DNA of 64,000 nucleotides from Voacanga thouarsii (taxonomy: Eukaryota; Streptophyta; Magnoliopsida; Gentianales; Apocynaceae), in assembly GCA_026120185.1 (NCBI GenBank), contig JANUWF010002425.1, forward strand, positions 1,054,001-1,118,000. The letters are read 5' to 3'. A program made the translations under genes and the position numbers. Below the pieces are notes generated by a model, which did not search any database, was not told where the DNA came from, and saw only the letters and a list, made by a program, of their open reading frames with translations. Shown piece by piece: positions 47,601 through 55,557 of the stretch (position 1 is the first letter of the stretch; each line of letters starts with the position of its first letter).

Positions 47601-50493
47601 TCCTGCAATTGAGCTAACTTTTTGACTAACCACTGCAGTTTTTGCAGCTGTAGGAGGCCCTGCATCTCGCATAGCCAATCGCGCACTTTTCATCTCCTTT
47701 TTAACCACAGGCTCAGGATCAAAATCAATTTCTTCATCTGCAAATGCACTTTTACCTGGTAGTTTAAGATCAGCATCATCCCAACTTTTGGCATCCCATT
47801 CTTCATCATCTTCCTCTTCTTCTTCAAGTCCATTCTCTTCTACAGCATCAACTTCAGGGGGCTTATCCACACTCGGGACATCATTAACCTCTTCTGTTTC
47901 AATTAAGTCCATCTCAGACACATCAACGTGCTGAAATTCCCTTGTTTCTGAGCTTTCAGCCTCTGTAACAGCTGCAAAATTTGATTGCGGTTGAGGCTTG
48001 GATTTTTTGGTTTGGTACTTGGGCCGTTTTGTAGGCATCCCAGTGGATTCCCCAGTAGATAATGGCAAACCCCCAGCATTGGCAAGTATCTGTTTCAACA
48101 TTGCATCCCTTCTCCGAGCTTCTTCCTTCTGCTTACCAGTTAAAAACTTTCCTTCTTGCTTTTTCTTCAAAATCTTCTCCTTTTCTTTTTCCTTTTTCAA
48201 ACGTTTCTTCTCTTCTGCTAGTCTTTCAAGTTCTTCTTGCCTAAGCCGCTCCACTTCTTCCTTCCGTAACCTTTCTTCTTCTTCCTTTTTTTTCCTTTCT
48301 TCCTCTTCTTTAATTCTTGCAAGATTTAGTTGCAATGCCCTCACATTCTTTGAAACTTTCTTACCTGACACTTTACCCTTGGCTTCATTCTTAGTTTCAT
48401 CCTGATTTTCGTCTGCCACGAGTCCAGCTGCAGCAACTGCAGCTGCCTTTTTCTCTTTTTCTTTTTCCTTCTTCTTTTTCTTCTTCTTAGCAGCTGCAGA
48501 CTCCACAGGCCCTTCTTCTTCAACATCCTTTTCTCCTGAACCAAGGATAAAGCCAAAATTTCATAAATAAAAAGGGTCCTTGTACACGATGAACAATTTT
48601 AAAGGAGAAAGGCACTTTTGCAAAATGTCTTATTTCTTTTATTTCTTTATAAGAGATGAAGATTGCTTTATTTGGAAAACCAACAAGTCATTTATGGAGA
48701 AACGAGTTACAAAAAATGATAGTCACACATGGACATTTTTAACATTAAAATGGTATGTGAGCTTTGAAAAAGTAATTTTTTTCTTTTTTTTAAAAGGTGG
48801 GGAGGGGGGAGAGAGAGATTGCTCTTTTTGGAGAAGCAACTGGTTCTTTTTGGGGATACAAGTTTCAAAATATGGTAGCCAAACTCAATCATTTTTAACA
48901 TTAAAAAGGCATATAAGTAAGAAATATAGCTAAAAAAGAATGAAAATAGCTTTATCTGGAGAACCAACTAGTTATTTGAGGAGATACAGGAGACATGGTA
49001 GCCAAGGTTATTAACATATACAAGGTATATGAGTAAGAAATACAGTAGAAAGAAAGCTGACCTGCACCATCTTCCAGCTCAGGCTGAGATTGAACTTTCT
49101 CCTCTAGAGGAGGACATGCAGGAGCGGGAGAGAGAGAGGGATCAGGCTTTGATATAGTAGGCCCTTCACCAAGCTCAGCGAGTATCTTGTCGAGATCTTC
49201 TTCTTCTTGAGCTGTCCTCCCGCTCTTCTTTTTCTTCTTCTTATTCTTTGAAGTTTCCACTAGATCATCAGTTACTTGTTTCTTATTTTTGGAATCTTCT
49301 GTTTCCATAGTGCTAGAACTTACACCAGACTCATCTTGTTCAAGTATAACCGATGTTCCATCAACCAGTTCTGCATCAAGTGCACCAAATGCACTGTTAT
49401 TTTTCTTTTTAGATGACTTCTTTTTACCTGAAAACATAAACCCTGCTGCATCTTCATCTTGCACACTGGTATCACATTGGGCTGCATCACCCCCTGGCTT
49501 CGATACAGAAATGTCCTCATTGGTTTCTTCATCATCAAGGGGTGAAGCAGTGAATGAGTTACTAGCACTCCTTTTTGAAGACTTTGAAGACCTTTTTTTC
49601 TTTCCAGTGAAAGTAATAGAAGCAATATCCTCATCTTCCTCTTTAACATCTTCATCATCTTCATCAAGCCCTTCAAAAGTGGATGCTGAAAAGACACTCT
49701 CACCACCCTTCTTAGTTGACTTCGATGACTTCTTCTTTCCAGAAAATTCAGTGACCAGCTCATCCTCTTCCGAATTCTCAACCCCATCTCTGTTATTATC
49801 CTCATCGCCAATAGCACCAAATGCTGATGCAGTAAACGTATTTCCACCACCCTTCTTACCAGCTTTGGATGGCTTCTTTTTCCCAGAGAATACAATCACA
49901 GGCTCCTCCTCATTATCGGAGAGCTTTCCAGAAAATGGATCTCCAGCCCCTTCCTCATCCTCATCACCAAAAGCACTGAACTTACTCTTGCCACCACCCT
50001 TTTTAGACTTTGCTGGCTTCTTTTTACCTGTAAAAGCCACCATATTTTCACCCTCATCCTCACTACCACCCACCTCACCGTCCCTATCCTGCATTAAATG
50101 TGAACCCTCCTCTTCATTATCTTCATCACCTAATAAACCAAAATTTGATGCACTGATCATAATATTACTGTTACTATTCCCACCCTTCTTCCCCTTAGGC
50201 TTCTTTTTACCACCAAACTGTATTGCGGGGGCCTCATCTTCAGCTTCCTCACCATTCTTTTCCTCTAATTTATAATCATCATCATCATCATCTTTTTGGT
50301 CCATCTTCTTTGAATTTGCATTTTTACCCTTCTTCTTCCCAGGTGCATGTTTCTCTTCCTGAACAATGGACTCTTCAGACAATTCAGTCTCAATTGAATA
50401 CTCATCATCATCAATCACTAAATTCTTCTTTTTAGACTTCCCTCCCCCAGTAGCAGCGTTCTCCTCAACAGAAGTCGGCTTCTTCCTACCCAT
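26369..50493 (-). CDS. eIF5B: Eukaryotic translation initiation factor 5B (12 coding exons)
   Basis: eIF5B is the cytosolic GTPase, homologous to bacterial IF2, that joins the 60S subunit to the 40S initiation complex. Coding exons on the minus strand: 50493-49062, 48535-47085, 44538-44431, 44347-44247, 44152-44062, 43970-43860, 43776-43711, 35706-35647, 35052-34495, 31615-31496, 26696-26577, 26434-26369. They sum to 4284 nt, keep phase throughout, and end TTCAAGATACAATGA (FKIQ, stop). All introns are GT-AG except intron 6, which is GC-AG. The 1427-aa product has a charged repeat-rich N-terminus, then G motifs GHVDTGKT (844-851), GGITQQIG (868-875), DTPGHE (906-911) and NKVD (960-963, across the exon 2/3 junction), followed by domains II-IV. 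ATG at 50493 gives MGRKKP, the usual plant start. I see no coding lesion, so it is probably functional despite about 20 kb of intron. Confidence 0.96.
28334..29235 (-). mobile_element. RTE-type LINE 3' fragment in eIF5B intron 10
   Basis: The minus strand encodes the end of a LINE reverse transcriptase: [12 protein letters not shown] (catalytic FADD), [25 protein letters not shown] and [12 protein letters not shown] stop follows near 28784, and the downstream stretch [17 protein letters not shown] and [11 protein letters not shown] is typical of RTE-like plant LINEs. It ends with GGGATTAAGGCTTAGTTTG and a TTG/TTA-rich tail at 28334-28360. The 5' end is truncated near 29235, as is usual for LINE insertions. 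It lies in the sense direction of eIF5B within intron 10. Confidence 0.85.
29862..30036. repeat. 88-bp tandem duplication in eIF5B intron 10
   Basis: Unit 1 (29862-29949) and unit 2 (29950-30036) both begin GTTAATGA and end AGCTGTCCCC(C)AA, with few differences. Confidence 0.9.
30317..30396. repeat. 40-bp tandem duplication in eIF5B intron 10
   Basis: Two copies of a 40-bp unit beginning GTAAAATAAAAC and ending CCAATCTCTTT, with a few substitutions. Confidence 0.85.
30400..30860 (-). pseudogene. L1-type LINE zinc-binding (zf-RVT) fragment
   Basis: The minus-strand frame starting at 30857 contains [36 protein letters not shown], then C...[14 protein letters not shown] and W. This is the pattern of the reverse-transcriptase zinc-binding domain of plant L1 LINEs (KIK.F.W, T.D.L..R, C..C, E...HL...C). 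The first cysteine pair is partly lost. RT itself is not seen. The fragment lies in eIF5B intron 10, on the sense strand. Confidence 0.65.
31496..31615 (-). CDS. eIF5B: eIF5B exon 10: start of domain IV
   Basis: A 120-nt phase-0 exon encoding [20 protein letters not shown] and [19 protein letters not shown], part of the C-terminal barrel that contacts eIF1A and initiator tRNA. Acceptor AAACAG, donor AAG/GTAACA. Confidence 0.94.
32513..32840. mobile_element. Stowaway-like MITE, 328 bp (intron 9)
   Basis: It starts CTCCCTCCATCCCCTTTTA and ends with its inverted counterpart AAAAGGGGACGGAGGGAG, flanked by TA at 32511-32512 and 32841-32842. Confidence 0.9.
33309..33585. mobile_element. Stowaway-like MITE, 277 bp (intron 9)
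   Basis: CTCTCTCCGTCCCATAATA pairs with TATTATGGGACGGAGAGAG. The inverted repeat extends over AAGTCGTTTGA. TA flanks are at 33307-33308 and 33586-33587. Confidence 0.92.
34495..35706 (-). CDS. eIF5B: eIF5B exons 8-9: domain II end and domain III
   Basis: Exon 8 (35706-35647, 60 nt) encodes [20 protein letters not shown]. Exon 9 (35052-34495, 558 nt) encodes [14 protein letters not shown] through the IF2-like domain III ([38 protein letters not shown]) to [12 protein letters not shown]. Both have GT-AG borders and phase 0. Exon 8 is isolated by the 8-kb intron 7. Confidence 0.94.
36384..36666. mobile_element. Stowaway-like MITE, 283 bp (intron 7)
   Basis: CTCCCTCCATTTAATATTATT pairs imperfectly with AATAATATGAAACCGAGGGAG; the unit has TA flanks (36382-36383, 36667-36668). 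Confidence 0.88.
36822..37403 (+). repeat. Gypsy 5' LTR
   Basis: It runs from CGATAAAGACAAGTGG to GTCCAGCATCA, and TTTGGTATCAGAGAAGG (PBS) follows at 37405-37421. It contains repeated GTGACGCC/AAGGC motifs near 37236-37270. Confidence 0.9.
37553..38690 (+). pseudogene. Gypsy gag, broken
   Basis: The gag reading moves between frames. The long N-terminal frame (37565-38008) has [13 protein letters not shown] and a low-complexity Ser/Ala stretch. The Retrotrans_gag region in another frame (37936-38376) has [39 protein letters not shown] and [11 protein letters not shown], then a TAG. A knuckle [15 protein letters not shown] near 38600 has lost the fourth ligand cysteine. More stops follow. Confidence 0.85.
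38820..42370 (+). pseudogene. Gypsy pol with C-terminal chromodomain, broken
   Basis: In order: aspartic protease near 38895 ([13 protein letters not shown], a DGG in place of the usual DSG/DTG); RT from about 39570 ([26 protein letters not shown], catalytic YFDDILIYS near 40050); RNase H near 40470 ([16 protein letters not shown]); integrase from about 41030 ([18 protein letters not shown]). Integrase then appears internally deleted at about 41165 before resuming, and [14 protein letters not shown] follows at about 41580. A chromodomain is at 42100-42230 ([16 protein letters not shown]). Stops near 39764, 39852, 40084 and 41309 and several frame changes inactivate it. The final stop at 42368-42370 lies inside the 3' LTR. 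Confidence 0.88.
42253..42875 (+). repeat. Gypsy 3' LTR, overlapping the end of pol
   Basis: It runs from TGATAGAGACAAGTGG to GTCCTGCATCA, followed by TCCAC. The purine-rich CCAGGGAGAAT just before it is the likely polypurine tract. The last 39 codons of pol, including its stop, are within this LTR. Confidence 0.9.
43149..43180 (+). mobile_element. 32-bp LINE tail insertion with 16-bp target duplication (eIF5B intron 7)
   Basis: The 16-bp sequence TGTACATATGTGCATA occurs at 43133-43148 and again at 43181-43196. Between them are 32 bp reading TAAATAAGGCTTAGTTT followed by TTG repeats, the same as the 3' tail of the RTE-type LINE at 28334-28365 (minus strand). A perfect long duplication around a LINE tail is the mark of target-primed reverse transcription that stopped almost at once. 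Confidence 0.85.
43711..44538 (-). CDS. eIF5B: eIF5B exons 3-7: end of G domain and domain II
   Basis: Five exons of 108, 101, 91, 111 and 66 nt with introns of 83-94 nt. They encode VDRLYGWK (end of G4), the G5 region TSAISGEG across the exon 4/5 junction, the switch-linked helix [12 protein letters not shown], and the domain II beta-barrel ([26 protein letters not shown]). Exon 6 ends ATGCAG/GCAAGT, a GC donor. Without it the frame would run into intron. Confidence 0.93.
44539..47084 (-). other. eIF5B intron 2 (2546 bp)
   Basis: It has a pyrimidine/C-rich stretch at 45420-45660, a poly-T run near 46178 and otherwise AT-rich DNA. I see no gene or recognisable element. Confidence 0.75.
47085..48535 (-). 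CDS. eIF5B: eIF5B exon 2: Lys/Glu coil and G domain
   Basis: It starts after TTGGTTCAG. It encodes residues 478-961: a long Lys/Glu-rich helical stretch, an acidic linker, and most of the GTP-binding domain including G1, G2 and G3. It ends ...ALNK/GTGAGA, so the G4 motif NK.D is completed by exon 3. Confidence 0.96.
48650..49046 (-). repeat. Three diverged tandem copies of a ~105-bp unit in eIF5B intron 1
   Basis: Copies at about 48653-48765, 48816-48930 and 48940-49046 share the order GATTGCTTTATTTGGA, CCAACAAGT, GGAGA..C.AG, ATGGTAGCCA and TTAACATTAAAA..GTAT. Copies 2 and 3 also share GAGTAAGAAATA.AG. They make up most of this 526-bp intron. Confidence 0.75.
49062..50493 (-). CDS. eIF5B: eIF5B exon 1: charged N-terminal repeats
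   Basis: It encodes residues 1-477. About six imperfect units of 35-45 residues share the pattern F(T/S)GKKK..K..KKGG...F.AS.F followed by an acidic run (DEDE). They are the poorly conserved, presumably disordered N-terminal region of plant eIF5B. The exon ends GATGGTGCAG/GT in phase 1. The antisense frame over this exon is an artefact of the repeats. Confidence 0.95.
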
Positions 50494-51069
50494 TGAGAAT
50501 TCGACAAATAACACTCTCTAAAGCTCCTCCAATTCAAACACAACCAAAACTCAAACTCTAAAACCCTAAGAAAGATTCCAAACCCATAATCAGAAAAGGC
50601 AAACAAATATGTTTCAAAAAAGATCAGAATTAGATCCAAAACCACAAAGTTCTGCAACTTAGACGAATTGATAAACAAAAGAAAATCACGAATTAACCTC
50701 TTTCACGAAGAGTCTTATACACCAAAAAAAAAAAAAAAACTCTAAACACAAAACACACACACACACACATGCGAGAGGGTTTTACCTGGAACCTCTTGTT
50801 CCGATCAGATGATAATACAGTAAACCGTACGAGCAGTAAACCTTCGAAGGAGTTTATGCCAAAGCCGGTTTAATTTACTGTAATGGATTGGATTTAGACA
50901 GGGCAGAGCCGACGCAGAAGAACAGAAAGAAATGATGAAAGAGAAACGGCAGATGAAGATGAAATAATAAAAATTGATTTTGGCAAGTTAATCGGACTTG
51001 GTTCCCTTGGGGCCGTGTGGACATATACAGTGCTGTTGGAAAACGTCTACGTGGTTCAAGGGTTCTATC
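50494..51069 (-). promoter_or_regulatory. eIF5B 5' leader and promoter region, with telo-box and possible leader intron
   Basis: AAACCCTAA at 50561-50569 is a telo-box, an element frequent in promoters and leaders of plant translation genes. On the minus strand TTCCAG/GTAAAA at 50786 and TTTCTTAG/GG at 50566 could bound a 220-nt leader intron. A CA repeat (50752-50768) and an A run lie within it. The region ends at the hAT target duplication at 51062. The leader intron is inferred from consensus only. Confidence 0.5.
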
Positions 51070-54000
51070 TAGCAATGGCAACGCGCCGGGCGCAACCGGC
51101 CCGCTCGACAGACCGAGTACTGTGCATCAATTCGGGACTAGGGCTCGGGCCAGGGGTAAAATTCCTGGCCCGCTTGGGCCCCGGCCCGCCTCTCTAGTTT
51201 TTTTTTAAATTTGATCTTTTAATTTTTTTTTTTTACAATTTAACCCCTAAAATGGTTGAATTATTTTTTTTTGCAATTTGGTTCCTAACACCCAAAACTC
51301 TATAAATACCCCCAATTCAACTCAAAACTCATCAACACTCTCCAATTCTCTCTTATTTCCATTCATCTTTTTCTCATAATCCTCAAATTTATTCATTTTC
51401 TCTACAAAGAGTATTAGAATAGAATTTATTTTTGTGTTATACTTTTTAAATCCTTCAAGAAAGTCTTCATATTTTGCAAGATTGTTGAGTAGCGGAATAG
51501 TGGATACAAGAAATTAAAAGCTCAACAAAGTATTGTTATTCTTGAATCTTGGTTATCAACAAGTTAGTATTTCTTAATCTTACATTCTTTTATTTTAGCT
51601 TTATTAGTTATTTATTTGTTTTAGTTATTTGTTTAATTTTTAAATTAATTTGTTATTTATATTTTTCAATTCTCTTATTTCATTATTTGTTGATACTTTT
51701 TTTTGAACTTTTATTTGAATTTTGATTGCTTTTTTTTTTAAGAAATAATAGATCCAAATCAATATCATCATTTTTTTTCATCCCAATCATCTGCATATTT
51801 TGATTTTAATATAGATCCAACTTTGAATTTAATAAATAATGAAATAGGTAATGAAGATGAAGGTCCTAGTAGGTCTAGTGTTAGTGTTTTACAATCACAA
51901 TCAACTCCAATAATTAATCCCGACGCATCTAATATAGGTAAGGATGATGTCGAAACAACGGATGTTACAACTAAAGCAAAACACATCTATGGTTTGGAAT
52001 CTTTTTGAAAAAGATAATGATAGTGATATGGCAACATGTAAAATTTGTAAAGTGGTATATGCACATAAGAAGGAAGGAGGGACGGGAACATTAGTTAGAC
52101 ATATGAAAAGGTCACATAATGATTGGTTAGAAAACTTACTTAAACAACAACAAATACGTACTACAGGAGGTCAAATGGTTGGTAATTTTCAATATGATCA
52201 TAGAAAAAATAGAAATGCATTTGCTAAAATTATTGTTCAAACTAAATTACCTTTTAATTTTGCAGAAAATCCACATTATGAACAATATATGCAAAATAAT
52301 TGTCAACCAGCATAGAAAAGAATTCCTAGAACAACATTAAAAAATGATATAATAAAGATATATAAAGAAATGGAAGAGTATCTAATTGCTATGTTTGATT
52401 CTTGTAATTGGAAATTTGCTCTTACTTGTGATGGTTGGACTGCAATTACTAATGAATATTATTTATGCATTACATGTCATTGGATAAATCATGATTGGTT
52501 AGTACAAAAAAGAACTATTTGTTTTAAATTATTTGAATATCCTCATGTAGGTAGTAGTATAGCTAGAATGATTACTCAAACATGTCGTGAATATAGGATT
52601 TTAAATAAAATTATTTCTATTTCTTTAGATAATGCTTCAAATAATGATTCTGCCATAACAATTTTAAAAAATATTATGAATCATATGTTAGATGGTATTT
52701 TATTTCATAGTAGGTGTGATTGTCATATACTTAATTTATGTGTTAAAGAAGGATATAAATATATTGATGATATTGTTAATATAATTAGAAATGTTGTTTT
52801 ATTTATTAAAACCTCCCCAACTAGGCAACAAAATTTTAAGGCATTATGCCGAGAACAAAGTGTATCTTTTAAAAAATTTAGATTAGATTGTAAAACTAGA
52901 TGGAACTCAACTTTAGATATGTTTGAAAGTGTTATACCTTTTCAAAACCAACTTATTGAATTTTGCAATAGTAATAATTTTCAACCTCCACTAACTGAAA
53001 CTCATTTTGAAAAATGTACTGCACTTTCAACATTTTTATTTACTTTCAAATAAGCTACTTAACTTTTATCGGGATCTTATTATCCCACTACTCATCATAT
53101 TCTTTCAACACTTGCTAAGGTAACACATATTTTTTGTGAATATATATATCATCCGCAATATGGTTTTTTTTATGAGAAGTATGCTTGAAAAATATAAAAA
53201 ATATTATGAAAATATTCCTATTTTATATTGTATGGCATTATGTATGAAACCTAGAGTAAAGACGCCTGGTTTTCATAGTATTATTGAATATTTATATGAA
53301 ACATTAGATTTTGATGAATCACAACCACTTAAACAATATATGATAAAAGATATAAAAAATAAAACAGCTAAAGCTTTATCTGACATGTATAATTTGTATG
53401 AGTTTGAGTCTTCTTGTTCTAGTTCTCCTAGTTTAAGTAGGCAAGCTTCATCATCTAGTAGTCACTTTCAACCTCCGCGAAAATCTACCTCATCAATTTC
53501 ATCAGTATTTAATCCATGGGGTATTATGAAACGTAAAAAAAGATCGACTACTACCTACAACGAGATGGTAATTTACGAGATGCAGCCATTTGTAGAAAAT
53601 GAAGATCAGTATTTTGATATTTGTGGTTGGTGGAAGGCTTATATAAGTCAATACCCCATTTTATCTAAAATGGCACGTGATCTTTTGACACCAACAGTCT
53701 CTACAGTACCATCGGAAAGCATTTTCAGTGAGAACGCTCGAACAATCGATGAAAGAAGATCTCGATTGGCTCCTTAAACTTTGGAGATGTTAATGTGTTG
53801 TAGTAGTTGGTTTGCAGCTGAAGATAGGACGACTAATTCGTGGATTATTAATAATGACTCAGATGATAAATGGGGTAAACCAAATAGTTAGTTTAGTATT
53901 TTTGTAATTAGGAATTTAGGATAAGTAATATTATGTATTTAATTTTATTTTTAAGATATTTACTATATTTTTAAATTTTAATCATTGTAATATTTTAAAG

Positions 54001-54296
54001 ATGTTTAGGCATCAAGTCCCCCTCTTATGTAATCTTTATTTTATTAATTAATAAAATAGGTAGGGGTCCAAGCCAAACCCCTCACCACTTCAAGGTGGCT
54101 TTTTTATAATTTTAAAAAATTATGTTAAGTAGGGGAAAAAAAAGGAATAAGCCACAGGCCGGCCCGCACCGGCCCATGGGCCAAGGTCCCGGTCCGGTCC
54201 GGTCCCAGGGCCTCTGGCCCAGGGACCAGCCCGCATGGAGGTCCTTGGGCCCGGGCCGGCCCGAAACCGTGCGTGCGGGCCCAGTTGCCACTGCTA
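51070..54296 (+). mobile_element. hAT transposon (3227 bp), degenerate
   Basis: Terminal inverted repeats TAGCAATGGCAAC and GTTGCCACTGCTA (12 of 13 paired) are bounded by a perfect 8-bp duplication GTTCTATC at 51062-51069 and 54297-54304, the hAT signature. Both subterminal regions are rich in GGCCGGCCC/GGGCC motifs, densest at 54160-54290, the kind of sites bound by hAT transposases. It carries a broken transposase gene and lies about 0.6 kb upstream of the eIF5B start codon. Confidence 0.92.
51823..53885 (+). pseudogene. hAT transposase, broken
   Basis: A Ser/Thr-rich N-terminal stretch (51823-51985) shifts frame near 51985 into a BED zinc finger (ATCKICKVVYAHKK, GTLVRHMKRSH, about 52030-52115). 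The catalytic domain follows at 52320-53050 (ALTCDGWTAITNEYYLCIT, ISISLDNASNND, RCDCHILNLCVKEG, CKTRWNST), then after another shift the C-terminal dimerisation domain (FDICGWWKAY, YPILSKMARDLLTPTVSTVP, SESIFSENARTIDERRSRL, about 53600-53770). Stops: TAG at 52313-52315, TAA near 53051, TAA at 53776-53778. The order BED, catalytic domain, hAT-C is that of the plant hAT transposases also related to DAYSLEEPER and RICESLEEPER. Confidence 0.9.
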
Positions 54297-54304
54297 GTTC
54301 TATC

Positions 54305-55488
54305 TTGCTTGGGGATTTGGGGCCGCAAGCTCTATACAAAACTTGCGCAATAATTTGATGGCCTAAATTAAAAATAGCAAATATAGTAGCAAAAAAAAGT
54401 GGTAATGTGTCAAAAAAAAATCTTTTAGTAAAACGACATCATTTTGGTCATTTTAAAATTTGTTTAATGTGATGTTTATATAATCGTAGTATTTGTTATT
54501 TATGTAATCGGGTGTGATGTTCATATTGTGAGTAATATTCATGCAATCTTGTATGGTATTTATGTCAATGTTTTTAAAATCGTACTGAATATTGAGTCGA
54601 AAAATTTACTAATTCATAATTCAATGGTCCAACTGCAATTGGACCACAATTGAACTATAATTAATCGATAATATTATAATTTAAAAATTAAAAATATAAT
54701 TATTTTAAAGAATAAGATTAATCAATAATATAGTATAAGTCAAGTCCATAAAGGCACAAATAACGAAATTGGGAGAAATTTGTAATATTTGCTCTATTAC
54801 TATAAACTATTTAGTACTTGTGTGTAATTTATTTCTTTCCTATGAATATATTATCTTATCTAGCCAATAGAGACAGAGGGAGAAGTTCAATCTGGTTTGA
54901 CTAGTCAATTTAATAGTTTTTCGGTCAGACCAATCGGTTCAGTCGGGTTTGAAGAAAATAATACGATTTTGAAGGAAAACGATTTAAAGTAAAGGACTAA
55001 ACCAGTTTGGGGATCGATTCACAGTTCGACCGGGCGGTCAAGTCTAGTCCTAAAAATATTAGTTTATGTAATCGTATGTAGTATTTTATGAAATGGTTAA
55101 AAATATTCATAACCTGTCACGCAAGTTCCATACACAACTTGCACGGTCACGAATCCCTCACTTGGACTTAGGCTCTTTGGATTACAGATATTTAAAAAAA
55201 AAAAAAAGAAGAAGAATTTTAAATTTTATTATTTTTATTTTTTCGTGGAATTTAAATTGATTTAATGTTTCTTTTATTAGAAAAAAAAATCTTGATACAT
55301 TCTTCTTATATTTGTCACATATTGCTAATAAAACTTGTAATTATATACTTGAAATTTTTTAAAGTATTCTTCTTGAAGTACATCATAATTGAGGAACTTC
55401 ATTTATTTTTCCTTTTTTAAATTTTGTTATTACACAAAGTTTATTTTGTTTGAAGTAATAATATAATACATAGAGGCAAATTAAATAG

Positions 55489-55557
<69 letters not shown>

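Noticed and set aside
47998..48405. 135-aa plus frame
   Set aside because: Antisense of the Lys/Glu-rich coil in eIF5B exon 2.
49289..50275. 328-codon plus-strand open frame
   Set aside because: It is the antisense of the eIF5B exon 1 repeats. The Ser/Phe/Pro-rich product mirrors Lys/Glu/Asp codons and has no homology of its own.
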